A stretch of DNA of 64,000 nt from Pseudomonas marginalis (GCF_024169655.1 NZ_JALJWV010000001.1:4818001-4882000); one strand, 5' to 3'. Shown: positions 7,523 to 16,877, counted from the first letter of the stretch. The notes: generated by a model not told the origin, from the sequence alone. Translations and numbers: made by a program.

Positions 7523-8361
7523 AGCTATATGGTTAGTGTCCCCCCGCTGCCACTTACCTCTGTCTGTCCGACGCTTACGCGGGCATGCAGGCGAGATACC
7601 GGTTCCGCTGTGGGGTTAGCCACGGCGACTGGTGTGTATATCCGCAAGGGTTCCTGGTGCCCGCACAGTGCGGTTGCTGCTAGAGTTATCGTTTGGCGGA
7701 TGGGCTGGAGTGTAAGCGGTCGGGCATCCAGTCTTGCTTAATGATCAGCGTTTGTCTGGAAGCAAGAAGTCTACCTCGTAGATACCCCGCGCCGCACGGA
7801 TGAATAGGCGGACATCATCGCCCTTAAAAAGCCCTGAGCAGCTCAGGGCTTTTTTATATTTGAATAAAGTATGCTTTAAATCCCTGTCGACGGTTCGTCC
7901 GGTGATACCCAGACGAACCGTTCAAAACCACCCTCTCAACTCCTTTTCCACAGGAAAAGCACGTGCATGGATAAATGCAGAAAATGGCGATATCGCTGAT
8001 AAAAGGATAATCCGCTATCAAATCCGGTCTGAACCCCAGTATCGGAAATTCGCGCAGTTTAACGATCCGCCCGCATCAGCAGCCTTTGTACCCGGCCCCA
8101 TTCGTGTGTAACTGCGAACGTAATCAATCGTCCGAACTGTCTGCGTTCACTCAAGAATTGGCTCGCTGGAGTCTCAGAAATCCCAATCCAGGCTCTGGAG
8201 TAGTAAACTCCTACGGCCATGAAAGGGTGAAATTCCCTCACGCAGAAATACAGAGCGCAGGCCCTGACCCGCCGTGATCGGACAGAACCATTAACCTGAA
8301 CCCGACAGGCAGGCGCCAGTCAGAACGCTATGAACCCGCTCCACCTGATCAAGGACCACCC
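7523..8361. other. Gene-poor region after the accessory operon
   Basis: About 840 bases without a gene I can support. A 78-codon frame at 7505-7741 overlaps the terminator and has unusual composition, so I do not call it. The stretch holds a strong second terminator (7831-7855) and a 10-bp inverted repeat, ACGGTTCGTC at 7890-7899 and GACGAACCGT at 7912-7921. The second terminator implies a lost or very short transcript upstream, possibly a small RNA. Confidence 0.5.
7831..7855 (+). terminator. Strong intrinsic terminator without an obvious gene
   Basis: Stem GCCCTGAGC / GCTCAGGGC with a single-base loop, preceded by AAAAA and followed by six Ts, so it would work in both directions. No coding gene is recognised immediately upstream on either strand. 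Confidence 0.85.
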
Positions 8362-9018
8362 GTGACCCCAGACATGCTCGAAGCCGGCCCCGTGGATGCC
8401 AAAGTACTTTCCGTCTTTGATTTCGACGGCACCCTGACCCATCACGACAGTTTCGTGCCGTTCCTCAAGTTTGCCTTTGGCCCCGGCGAGTTCTATGGCC
8501 GGATGGTCAAGCTGGCACTGCCAGGGCTGCGGTTTCTGGTGCGGCAGATCAGCCGCGACGAGTTGAAGGCGCAGTTGATCCGCACCTTTATGACCGGGGT
8601 GGAGAAGGCGTGGGTGCAGCAAAAGGCCGAGGAGTACTGCCAGCGCAATTGGGCGCGGTTGATGCGGCCGGCGGGGGTGTTGTCGGTGGAGCAGGAGCTG
8701 GGCTCGGGGGCGGTGGTGACGTTGTGTTCGGCGTCGCCGGCGTTGGTGTTGCAACCGTTTGCCGATCGGCTCGGGATCAAGTTGATCGGGACCGAGCTTG
8801 AGGTGCTCGACGGGGTATTGACCGGCAGGCTCACCGGGAACAACTGCCGGTGCGAGAACAAGGTGCTGCGGCTTGAAGCGGTGTATGGCGACCTGGGGGA
8901 GTATCGGCTCAGGGCCTGGGGCGATACGCGCGGGGATCGGGAGTTGCTGGCGGCGGCGCAGGATGCGCATTTTCGGCATTTTCATGGGAAGAAGCAGCAG
9001 GCCAGGTTGCAGCGCTGA
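8362..9018 (+). CDS. HAD-IB family phosphatase
   Basis: A 218-residue hydrolase of the haloacid dehalogenase superfamily, subfamily IB (phosphoserine-phosphatase-like). Motif I is FDFDGTLT (nucleophile D20, acid D22), motif II is TLCSAS, and motif III/IV lies around WGDTRGDREL. The substrate cannot be read from sequence. The GTG at 8362 is chosen because AAGGA sits 6 bases before it, whereas the next ATG (8374) has none. Confidence 0.8.
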   Translation: MTPDMLEAGPVDAKVLSVFDFDGTLTHHDSFVPFLKFAFGPGEFYGRMVKLALPGLRFLVRQISRDELKAQLIRTFMTGVEKAWVQQKAEEYCQRNWARLMRPAGVLSVEQELGSGAVVTLCSASPALVLQPFADRLGIKLIGTELEVLDGVLTGRLTGNNCRCENKVLRLEAVYGDLGEYRLRAWGDTRGDRELLAAAQDAHFRHFHGKKQQARLQR

Positions 9019-9101
9019 TGCGGGCGGCGGGTTGCGGTTTCCTAGCGACATCTGCGTAATATCCGGCTATCAATAGCCAAACCTCTCACGGACCCGAGCC
9101 C

Positions 9102-10055
9102 ATGAAATTCGACACGGCCTACAGCCTGAGTCTCGACGACAAGCTGTCGATCTACGACGTGCGAGAGTTGAATTTCGACGAAACCGACGCCTACGACTCC
9201 GACACGGACCGTTTCCTCTGCCCCAACGATGAATGCCGCGCGGCCTTCGAAGCAGGCAATGTGCTGAGCACGTTCAACGCGAAAAATGTCAATTACCGGC
9301 GCACCCCGCATTTCAAAAACACCCCAGGCACCCGGCACATCGAGGGTTGCCGTTACGCCAGCAGCCACAAGCCTGCCACAGGCGACAGTGAGGACGAGCG
9401 CGAGGAACACTTCCCATCGGAATTTGTCCTGAGCCGACGCACCTACCCGCGCAAAACCCCGCTGGCGGGCACTGAAGGGCAAGCGCCACAAGACCCGGCG
9501 AATTCCCCTTCAACCCGCACTAGCGTGTCTGTCGGTTCCAACGACACTACCCCGGATAAAACCAGCGTGTTCGCCCACCCGGTGGAATGCTATGTGTCGA
9601 ACCTCGACGACAAAGACAAGCTCAAGGCGATGCCCTTGAAGATCGGCGAGCATACCGCGACGTACTGGACGTTTTTCAAGAAGATCGAGTACCTGCAGGA
9701 CAATCAGGGCCTGATCTACTGGGGCCGGATCAAAGCGATCAAGGACTACACCAGCAGCTTTCGCATCGACTTCGAAAAGAAGGTATGGCTCGACAAGAAG
9801 CCCTACTCGGTCAACGTCTACCTGAGCAAAAAACTCATCGAGAGTTACCGCAAGCGCACAGCGTTCCTCGAGCAGATCAAGGCTGCAGCCAGCAGCGAAC
9901 GGCCGTTATATTGCTTCTTTTACGGGGTGACGCCGGCACTTAGACAGGTGCCCAGCAAGAAAAACCCCGAGCAGACGTTCGGGGTGTTCAGTGCGGATAT
10001 CGAGAATCTGGATCATTTGATTATTCGCGAAGTGCCGGCGGCGCAGGCGAGTTAG
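9102..10055 (+). CDS. Hypothetical protein with CoiA-like zinc-binding N-terminus
   Basis: A 317-residue protein of unknown function. Near residues 40-85 it has a Cys/His set, CPNDECRAAF then HFKNTPGTRHIEGC, resembling the zinc-binding N-terminal motif of CoiA-like proteins. A low-complexity Ser/Thr/Pro linker follows at about 120-155, then a C-terminal domain rich in lysine and aromatics (VWLDKKPYSVNVYLSKKL). No nuclease catalytic motif is obvious. It stands alone, between the HAD phosphatase and the LexA-box gene. Confidence 0.55.
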   Translation: MKFDTAYSLSLDDKLSIYDVRELNFDETDAYDSDTDRFLCPNDECRAAFEAGNVLSTFNAKNVNYRRTPHFKNTPGTRHIEGCRYASSHKPATGDSEDEREEHFPSEFVLSRRTYPRKTPLAGTEGQAPQDPANSPSTRTSVSVGSNDTTPDKTSVFAHPVECYVSNLDDKDKLKAMPLKIGEHTATYWTFFKKIEYLQDNQGLIYWGRIKAIKDYTSSFRIDFEKKVWLDKKPYSVNVYLSKKLIESYRKRTAFLEQIKAAASSERPLYCFFYGVTPALRQVPSKKNPEQTFGVFSADIENLDHLIIREVPAAQAS

Positions 10056-10158
10056 CCGAGACCGTACTCGACCTCGAACACGAATACCATCGTGCAAGCC
10101 TCAAAATAGAACGGTGTCGGCGCTGGAGAAAATTCCAGTTGATGAGCGGTCAAAACAA

Positions 10159-10174
10159 CTGTACAAAAACACAG
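10159..10174. promoter_or_regulatory. LexA-type SOS box
   Basis: CTGTACAAAAACACAG fits CTG-N10-CAG exactly with an AT-rich core, 38 bases before the XRE gene. It directly abuts TATAGT (10175-10180), a plausible -10, so LexA binding would block this promoter. Confidence 0.65.
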
Positions 10175-10212
10175 TATAGTTTGCCCTCCCCGTCGAACCC
10201 TGGAGACACCCC

Positions 10213-10587
10213 ATGTCCTCTCTGGCAATGAGCTCTTTCGTAGAACAGCAGATCGTCCTGCATCAATTCACCGCCAAGCACAGCGTGCAGGCCCGCGTCA
10301 TGCTCGGCTGGAGCCGCGAAGAGTTGTCGCGCCAGGCCGGGGTGACGGTGGATGCGATTCAACGGTTTGAAACCCAGGGCGCCGTGGAAGACGACGTGCG
10401 CCTGACCCTGGCGTTCCGCCTGGAGGCCGAAGGGTTGGTGTTTTTCCCAGGGTTTGCGCCTGGCTGGGGGATGCGTGCGCGCAAGTTGAATGCCCCCTGC
10501 GCGGAACCTGCTGCACAAAACATCCTGTCTCGATTGATGGGTTCAACAGCGGCGTCAGTTGATTCACCCACCCCGCAGGCGCAGTAA
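10213..10587 (+). CDS. XRE-family helix-turn-helix regulator, probably SOS-controlled
   Basis: A 124-residue protein with one XRE-type HTH in its middle (ARVMLGWSREELSRQAGVTVDAIQRFET) and a C-terminal tail with no recognised domain. GGAG 7 bases before the ATG at 10213 fixes the start. The LexA-type box upstream suggests induction after DNA damage. Its target is unknown; it is convergent with the amidase gene. Confidence 0.7.
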   Translation: MSSLAMSSFVEQQIVLHQFTAKHSVQARVMLGWSREELSRQAGVTVDAIQRFETQGAVEDDVRLTLAFRLEAEGLVFFPGFAPGWGMRARKLNAPCAEPAAQNILSRLMGSTAASVDSPTPQAQ

Positions 10588-10651
10588 CGCGATGGCACTG
10601 AGTGTGAACCCCGGCATTGGCTACGCCAGGGTGTGAACATTGCCTGACGGC

Positions 10652-12157
10652 TTAAAGGCTGGGCTTGGCGACCTTCTTTGCTGCCTGCTCATAGCCATGG
10701 CCCACTGCAAGCAGTGTGGGTTCAGACCCACGGGCGCCGAAGAAGTATGCACTGGTCGGCACACCGTCCTCATTCTTCCCGGACGGCACGCTGATCCCTG
10801 GGTAGCCGGCCACCGCAACCGCAAAGTAGCTGTTCGTATCAAAGTCCGACACCATGGCGTCGAGGTTTTCCCGCTCGATCAGTTCATCCACCGTGCCACG
10901 AAAGTCCTCGATCATTGCGTCCCATAGCGGCTGGCGCTCGTCGGCGGTGAGGGTGGACGCGTCGATCTCCTTGAGTGTCGGTTGGTGATCGGTGTCGGTG
11001 CCATCGCGTTTTTCGTTGAACGCGATCAACTCGGACACCGACTTGACCGGCAAGCCCTCGCGCTTGGCCAGGTAGTCGTTCAACTCGTCCTTCACGTCGG
11101 CGTACAAGAGTTCGCCATAGCGTGAAGCGTCGGCCAAGCGCATATCGACCGGCACCAGCACCGCGCCTTGCGCACGAAGCACTTCAAGGGTTTGGCGAAA
11201 TTGCGGGCTGTTGTCCACCGGCAGGCTTTCGCCATTCGCGGAAAAAGTCACGGGATAACCGATACGCTTGTCCTGCAGGGCACCGGGCTTGAGCAACGCG
11301 GTGTAATCAATCCCGTGGGGGGCGTCCACACTCGCGGGATCAAGAGGGTCGCGGCCCGACATCGCGTTAAGCATCAACGCAGCATCGAACACCGAGCGCG
11401 TCATCGGACCTGGCGTGTCCTGTCGATGGCTGGCTGGAATGATGCCGCTGCGGCTCAGCAAACCCACGCCAGGCTTGAAACCAACCACCCCGTTGAACGC
11501 CGCCGGCACGATGATCGAGCCATTGGTCTCGGTGCCCACCGCCAAGGGCGCGAAGCCTGCGGCGACCGCGGCGGCCGACCCAGAACTTGAACCGCCCACC
11601 TCTGCGCCCGCTTGATGCGGGTTACGCGTCTGCCCGCCCCGCGCACTCGAACCATCGGGACCACCGCGAAAGCCCGCCAGTTCAGTCAAGTTGGTTTTAC
11701 CCAGGATCACGGCACCCTGCTCGCGCAGACGCTCGACGATGAAGGCATCCTTGGGCGCCGCACTGCCCACCAAGCCAAAGGCGCCGGCACTGGTTTGCTG
11801 GGTATCCCCCGTCTCGATAGTGTCCTTGAGTAACACCGGAATGCCATGCAGCGGGCCACGCACCTTGCCATTGGCGCGCTCCAGATCGAGCTCGCGGGCA
11901 ATCTGCAAGGCCTCGGGGTTCAGTTCAATGATCGAGCTTAATTGCGGGTCCAGCTTACGAATGCGCTCTTGCAGGTAACTGACCAGATCGACCGAAGTGA
12001 ATCCACCCGGCCGGGCCATTTGCTCGCCGAGTTCGCGAACACTGGCGTATTCCGTTCCCGGGGGAACCGGCGCTGAAGCCCCCGGTGAAGGCTGCACAGG
12101 CAGCAACCGCTGCACCTGGTTGACAAACACCCCCACGCCATAACCAATACCCAACAT
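10652..12157 (-). CDS. Amidase signature family hydrolase
   Basis: A 501-residue amidase with the complete Ser-cisSer-Lys triad regions: lysine in VLLKDTIET, the GGSSSGSAAAVAAG glycine/serine motif, and TNGSIIVPAAFNGVVG. It would hydrolyse a carboxamide; the substrate is unknown. The N-terminus has a short hydrophobic stretch that could be a weak export or membrane signal. GGGAGGTG lies just before the ATG at 12157. It sits downstream of a truncated relative on the same strand. Confidence 0.88.
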   Translation of the reverse strand: MLGIGYGVGVFVNQVQRLLPVQPSPGASAPVPPGTEYASVRELGEQMARPGGFTSVDLVSYLQERIRKLDPQLSSIIELNPEALQIARELDLERANGKVRGPLHGIPVLLKDTIETGDTQQTSAGAFGLVGSAAPKDAFIVERLREQGAVILGKTNLTELAGFRGGPDGSSARGGQTRNPHQAGAEVGGSSSGSAAAVAAGFAPLAVGTETNGSIIVPAAFNGVVGFKPGVGLLSRSGIIPASHRQDTPGPMTRSVFDAALMLNAMSGRDPLDPASVDAPHGIDYTALLKPGALQDKRIGYPVTFSANGESLPVDNSPQFRQTLEVLRAQGAVLVPVDMRLADASRYGELLYADVKDELNDYLAKREGLPVKSVSELIAFNEKRDGTDTDHQPTLKEIDASTLTADERQPLWDAMIEDFRGTVDELIERENLDAMVSDFDTNSYFAVAVAGYPGISVPSGKNEDGVPTSAYFFGARGSEPTLLAVGHGYEQAAKKVAKPSL

Positions 12158-12296
12158 GAAGCACCTCCCGGAGGGGTAAGAAATGATGAAGGACCAACCT
12201 TGATCCGTACACCAGTCTAAAAACCCCGCTCCACCGAAGCTGCGCGACGCAGGTCTTTCAACCTGTGGGATTGTTCAACGCCGTTGGTAGCTTTGC

Positions 12297-13037
12297 CTAC
12301 CCCATAGCCAGGCCACGGGCGTTGCGATAGCCCTGCACCAGCACCCTCAGCGAGTCTTTCGACCACTGCGCGCCATAAAACCACAGCGTCGCCCCGTCCC
12401 CCAGCGGCTCCCCCAGGCTCGGGTAGCCGCTCCAGCACGCGGCATGGAACGCGGCGCTATGGCTCTCGGACACCAGCGCATCCAGCCGATATTCGCTCAC
12501 ACGCTCATCGATTTCATTGCGCGAATGCAGGGTGAAGCACAGGGTGTCATCAGCTCGCTCCGCCGGCACCGCCACCAGTTGGGCACCGGCCTGACGCAGG
12601 AAGCCCAACGCTTCCAGGAAGGATGCGCTGTGTTCAATCGGCTCCTGATCATTGCCCCGCACAAGGCGGTCGGCGAACCCCACGCGAGTGCCCGCCAACG
12701 TGTAGGGGACGGCGCAATTGCTGGAGTGTTGCACCAAGGCAGCTTCCACCTTGCCCGATTCAGTGGGCTCGACACCACTCAAGGCGATCAATGACAGCGC
12801 GGGGTCGCGCATGGGTTTCAGAGGCAGGGCCGGCACGTTATAGCCAGGGATTACAACGCCAGCACCAAGATGTGCATCGGGGACGTAGCCGATACCCAGT
12901 GCCGTCGTGGTCCCCGTTTCGATGTGAGCGTTGGAGGGCGCCTGCGCCAAACAAACCGGTTCCGCAGAGGGGGGTAAAAACGCTTCCCGCCGACAAGACA
13001 TAGGCGATAGCAAAGACTTCCCACATTTATTGTCCAT
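12297..13037 (-). CDS. Amidase-like protein lacking the catalytic domain
   Basis: A 246-residue ORF whose body resembles the C-terminal half of amidase-signature proteins (PGYNVPALPLKPMRDPALSLIALSG, LEALGFLRQAGAQLVAVPAE, SGYPSLGEPLGDG). It has no lysine/serine triad motifs. The N-terminal 40 residues are Cys-rich and unlike the family. GGGAG precedes the ATG by 9 bases, so it may be translated. It is either a decaying duplicate of the neighbouring amidase or a non-catalytic relative. Confidence 0.5.
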   Translation of the reverse strand: MDNKCGKSLLSPMSCRREAFLPPSAEPVCLAQAPSNAHIETGTTTALGIGYVPDAHLGAGVVIPGYNVPALPLKPMRDPALSLIALSGVEPTESGKVEAALVQHSSNCAVPYTLAGTRVGFADRLVRGNDQEPIEHSASFLEALGFLRQAGAQLVAVPAERADDTLCFTLHSRNEIDERVSEYRLDALVSESHSAAFHAACWSGYPSLGEPLGDGATLWFYGAQWSKDSLRVLVQGYRNARGLAMG

Positions 13038-13148
13038 CAGAGCCGACTCCCGGAAATTGACGTTCCCAAGATCATCGCACTCTCATCTGGCGTTTGTCGT
13101 AGACCTGCAACACCTTGAAAATTCCTTTTTTTCCGATCTCCCCGAGCG

Positions 13149-14207
13149 TCAGTTCACAAGCGCGTCTTCGCCGCCCAGAACCTCCACCTCCAACCACCAC
13201 GCAAAGCCTCGCGCGGGCTGGCTCAAACTGAACGCCTGCCCCATGGCCGGCGTGGCAATCGACACGTTGCGCTCCCACGCCAACGCCATGATGCGGTCGA
13301 ACGGCTCGTGCCAGGCGTGGAAGGCCAGGTCGAAGGTGCCATTGTGAATCGGCAACAGCCAGCGGCCCTTGAGGTCGATGTGCGCCTGTAAGGTTTGCTC
13401 CGGTTGCATGTGTACATGAGGCCAGTCGACGTTGTAAGCACCTGTTTCCATCAGGGTCAGATCAAACGGCCCGTACTGTTCGCCGATGCGTTTGAAACCG
13501 TCGAAATAGCCGGTGTCGCCGCTGAAAAACACGCGACGCGCGCCGTCGATCATCACCCAGGAACACCACAGCGTCTGGTTGCTGTCGAACAAGCCGCGCC
13601 CGGAAAAATGCTGTGCAGGGGTGGCGACAAAATGAATGCCATCGACTTCGCTGCCCTGCCACCAATCCAGTTGCCGCACCTGGCTGGCATCCACGCCCCA
13701 CTTCACCAGGATGTCGCCCACACCCAGCGGCGCGAGGAAGTAACGGGTCTTGTCGGCCAGTTGGATGACGGCCTTGCGGTCGAGGTGGTCGTAATGGTTG
13801 TGGGAAAGAATCACCGCCTCCAAGGGCGGCAGGTCTTCGAGGCTGATCGGCGGTGCATGGAATCGCTTGGGGCCGGCCCAACTGAACGGCGAAGCGCGTT
13901 CGGCGAAGACCGGGTCGGTCAGCCAGAATTTACCGCGCATTTTCAGCAGCACGGTGGAATGCCCCAGGCGGAACACACTATGGTCGGGGGCGGCCGACAG
14001 CTGTTCGCGGGTCAGCGAATGTACCGGAATCTCCCCGACCGGCCGCGTGCTGCGCGGCTTGTGAAACAGCATCTTCCAGAAAATACGCAAGGTTTTGCCG
14101 AAGCCGGCACGCTGTACGGGAGCATGGTTACTGAAGGTGCCTTGCTCCTGTTCGGCAGGCTTGCGCACCACAGGCGAGGGATCGAGACGGGTTGAAATCG
14201 TGGCCAT
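13149..14207 (-). CDS. MBL-fold metallohydrolase (UlaG/NAPE-PLD-like)
   Basis: A 352-residue metallo-beta-lactamase-fold enzyme. The metal-binding motif is SHNHYDHLD; further ligands lie in FSGDTGY and near LLPIHNGTFDLAFHAWHEP. The layout resembles the lipid-directed NAPE-PLD branch and UlaG. The substrate is unknown. It is divergent from a TetR regulator, and the operators lie in the shared spacer, so it is probably repressed by that protein. Confidence 0.82.
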   Translation of the reverse strand: MATISTRLDPSPVVRKPAEQEQGTFSNHAPVQRAGFGKTLRIFWKMLFHKPRSTRPVGEIPVHSLTREQLSAAPDHSVFRLGHSTVLLKMRGKFWLTDPVFAERASPFSWAGPKRFHAPPISLEDLPPLEAVILSHNHYDHLDRKAVIQLADKTRYFLAPLGVGDILVKWGVDASQVRQLDWWQGSEVDGIHFVATPAQHFSGRGLFDSNQTLWCSWVMIDGARRVFFSGDTGYFDGFKRIGEQYGPFDLTLMETGAYNVDWPHVHMQPEQTLQAHIDLKGRWLLPIHNGTFDLAFHAWHEPFDRIMALAWERNVSIATPAMGQAFSLSQPARGFAWWLEVEVLGGEDALVN

Positions 14208-14243
14208 TACCAGGTAACTCCTACGGACCGCTCATGAAATTAC

Positions 14244-14258
14244 ACTACACAGTGTAGT
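14244..14258. promoter_or_regulatory. TetR-type operator 1
   Basis: Perfect palindrome ACTACAC-A-GTGTAGT in the spacer between the MBL hydrolase and TetR genes. A second, slightly diverged copy lies 47 bases further on. Confidence 0.75.
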
Positions 14259-14290
14259 TTCAAGATTGCAACAAAACCCGGAGCAAGTAA

Positions 14291-14305
14291 ACTACCGAGT
14301 GTAAT
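14291..14305. promoter_or_regulatory. TetR-type operator 2
   Basis: ACTACCGAGTGTAAT matches operator 1 at 12 of 15 positions and ends 26 bases before the tetR ATG. It is well placed for autoregulation. Confidence 0.65.
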
Positions 14306-14331
14306 TTTCCTCTTAGAGTCGATCCCTGTCC

Positions 14332-14958
14332 ATGTCTGTCCCTCAACGCCTCACCGACCGCAAGCGCGAAGCCATCCTGGCCGCCGCTATCGCCGAGTTT
14401 CGGGTCAACGGGTTCGAGGTCACCAGCATGGACAAGATCGCCGCCACCGCCGGCGTTTCCAAGCGCACGGTGTACAACCACTTCCCCAGCAAAGAAGAGT
14501 TGTTCGCCGAAATTCTCAACCAACTCTGGGCCAGCAGCGTCGCGCAACTCGACGTGAACTACGCCAGCGATCGCCCGCTGCGTGAACAACTGCGCGGCTT
14601 GCTGCAAGCCAAGATGAAGATGATGTCGGACGCTAACTTCCTCGACCTGGCCCGGGTCGCCATCGCCGCCACCATTCACTCGCCAGAACGCGCCCAGGAC
14701 ATGGTCAACCGCTTGAGCATGCGCGAAGAAGGTTTCACTCAATGGGTGCGCGCCGCCCAGGAAGACGGCCGGCTCACATGTACCGACCCGGCCTTCGCCG
14801 CGCACCAGATTCAAAGCCTGCTCAAGGCGTTCGCCTTCTGGCCGCAGATCACCCTCGGCCAACCCACCCTCGACGCCGCCGACCAAGCCCGCGTGATCGA
14901 GTCGGCAATCGATATGTTCCTGGCCGGCTACGAAGCAGGCGCTCGCCGCTCGCAGTAA
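14332..14958 (+). CDS. TetR/AcrR-family regulator
   Basis: A 208-residue repressor. The N-terminal HTH is textbook (ILAAAIAEFRVNGFEVTSMDKIAATAGVSKRTVYNHFPSKEELF); the C-terminal half resembles the AefR-like ligand-binding domain. It is divergent from the MBL hydrolase gene with two palindromic operators between them, so it likely represses both genes until a ligand binds. Confidence 0.9.
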   Translation: MSVPQRLTDRKREAILAAAIAEFRVNGFEVTSMDKIAATAGVSKRTVYNHFPSKEELFAEILNQLWASSVAQLDVNYASDRPLREQLRGLLQAKMKMMSDANFLDLARVAIAATIHSPERAQDMVNRLSMREEGFTQWVRAAQEDGRLTCTDPAFAAHQIQSLLKAFAFWPQITLGQPTLDAADQARVIESAIDMFLAGYEAGARRSQ

Positions 14959-15149
14959 ACAACCGTTGCATATGCGACATCCCTGGTCGTTTTTGGCCTA
15001 TTTGCCCTCTGTTTTGCGCGAATGGCCTGGAAGGCCACTGATTATTCCTACGCAAATAACTGACAATATTCACAAGTATTATCCGATCAACGGTTCTCCC
15101 TGCACGCGCGCGCGGCCGAATCTGCGAAAAAAAGCTGACCCGGAAATCT

Positions 15150-16208
15150 ATGGAAAACAGACGAGGCAAAGGGCTTTCATTTGCCAGGCGTATTTACAAG
15201 CCAAGGATCATCGGCCTGGGTATCGGCTGCATCAGTGTCTTCGGCGGCTTGTACCCGCTCGCGATGCCGGGCTGGGTGTGGGCGTTCCTGCTGTTCAATG
15301 GGCTCGCGTGGGCACATGTGGCGTACCAGCTGTCAATCCGCTCCCCCTTCCCCTACCAGGCCGAACAGCGCAACATTTTGTATGACTCGTTGTGCGGCGG
15401 TTTCTGGGCCGCCGCCGCTCAGTTCACGCCGCTGACGACCGTGACCATCCTTTCGATGATGACCATGAACAACTTCGCCGCTGGCGGCAGTCGCCTGTTC
15501 CTGCGCGGTTTGCTCGCGCAGGGCGCAGGGATCGGGGTGGCATGGGCGCTGTTCGGCATGCGCTTCAACCCCGACGTCAGCCCGCTCCAGGTCTACACCT
15601 GCCTGCCGATGTTGACGTTGTACCCCATGGCCATCGGCAGGGTCTGCTACGAGTTGGCGATCAAACTGTCGGAACATAAACGCGCCCTCAGCGCCCTGAG
15701 CCGCACCGACAGCCTCACCGGCCTGCTCAACCACGGTTCGTGGAAAGATCTGCTGCACCTCAAGTTCCACAAGTGCCAGCAGCAACAAAGCCACGCCACC
15801 ATCGCGCTGATTGATATCGATCACTTCAAACAGATCAACGACACTCACGGCCATATCGTCGGCGACGCCGTGCTGCGGCAACTGAGCGTGGAGATACGGC
15901 GCAACCTGCGGAAAAACGATTTGGCCGGCCGTTACGGAGGCGACGAGTTCTGTGTGATTCTTCCGCAAATGCCCTTGGAAGAAGCCGCACGGGTCATGGA
16001 GCGCATACGCGAAACCTTCAGCAATTACCGTAACCCGCAAATCCCCGAGCTGCGCGTGAGCCTGAGCATTGGCCTGGCCGATTTCCAACTCATCTTCACC
16101 GATGCCGCCACCTGGCTGAATGCGGCGGATCGCGCGCTGTACGCGGCCAAAGACACCGGGCGTAACCGGGTCAATGCCAGCAACTACGCGATCGCCCATT
16201 CCGCCTGA
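15150..16208 (+). CDS. MASE2-GGDEF diguanylate cyclase
   Basis: A 352-residue membrane protein making cyclic di-GMP. The N-terminal half (about 10-175) is a MASE2 membrane sensor (IYKPRIIGLGIG, MPGWVWAFLLFNGLAWAH, AEQRNILYDSLCGGFW) with several helices. The C-terminal GGDEF domain is intact: SLTGLLNH, IDIDHFKQINDTHGH and YGGDEFC. An RKND placed five residues before GGDEF is the inhibitory I-site, so product feedback is expected. It resembles the AdrA group that promotes cellulose and biofilm formation. Confidence 0.92.
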   Translation: MENRRGKGLSFARRIYKPRIIGLGIGCISVFGGLYPLAMPGWVWAFLLFNGLAWAHVAYQLSIRSPFPYQAEQRNILYDSLCGGFWAAAAQFTPLTTVTILSMMTMNNFAAGGSRLFLRGLLAQGAGIGVAWALFGMRFNPDVSPLQVYTCLPMLTLYPMAIGRVCYELAIKLSEHKRALSALSRTDSLTGLLNHGSWKDLLHLKFHKCQQQQSHATIALIDIDHFKQINDTHGHIVGDAVLRQLSVEIRRNLRKNDLAGRYGGDEFCVILPQMPLEEAARVMERIRETFSNYRNPQIPELRVSLSIGLADFQLIFTDAATWLNAADRALYAAKDTGRNRVNASNYAIAHSA

Positions 16209-16324
16209 GGTTTTCACACGACTCCTCGTAGGCAACCATGTCGTCCCCGGGTTATTCATGCGTAAGACAGATCGCCAAGGCTATAGTGGACACCTGTCTT
16301 AAACACTGATGACCCGAGTTTTCC

Positions 16325-16849
16325 ATGACCCCAACACCCGACAAACCCAAAGCCGCCCCCGTCGATTATCTGCGCTTCCATCGACGCCACGCCCACCTGG
16401 CGCCGACCTTTGGCACCGACACCTTCGCCCTCAAGGCCGAGGCTTTCGCACGCTTCTTCGGCACACCGACTTTCCTCGGCGCACAAACCTTGATCGTGGC
16501 CGTGTGGATTGTGCTCAACGTCACCGGCATCACGCACTTCGACGTCTACCCGTTCATCCTGCTCAATCTGGCCTTCAGCCTGCAAGCGGCCTACGCGGCG
16601 CCGCTGATCCTGCTGGCCCAGACACGCCAGGCCGCTCGCGACAAAGCCCAGTCCGACGCCGACGCGCAGCACCGTGAAGCGCTGGCCGTCGCCAATGCCG
16701 AGCGCCAGGCCGAGACGCAGAACACCAGCAAACAGCTGTTGGAACTGCTGGAGCTGAACACCCGGCTGACAGAAATGACCAAGCAACTGACCGAGCGTAT
16801 CGAGACCCTGACGTGTGAGATGCATGAGCAGTTTGTGCGAAAACCATAA
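16325..16849 (+). CDS. DUF1003 family membrane protein
   Basis: A 174-residue protein with two transmembrane helices near residues 55-95 (TLIVAVWIVLNVTG and FILLNLAFSLQAAYAAPLILLAQ) followed by a charged coiled coil rich in Ala, Gln and Glu. This is the DUF1003 layout. Function is unknown; distant members are annotated with cyclic-nucleotide or metal-related roles. Confidence 0.8.
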   Translation: MTPTPDKPKAAPVDYLRFHRRHAHLAPTFGTDTFALKAEAFARFFGTPTFLGAQTLIVAVWIVLNVTGITHFDVYPFILLNLAFSLQAAYAAPLILLAQTRQAARDKAQSDADAQHREALAVANAERQAETQNTSKQLLELLELNTRLTEMTKQLTERIETLTCEMHEQFVRKP

Positions 16850-16877
16850 GTCCCCCAGACATTCGGCCGGCGGGGTG

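Noticed and set aside
7505..7741. 78-codon plus-strand frame
   Set aside because: It begins inside the operon terminator, has no good ribosome site and shows no family features.
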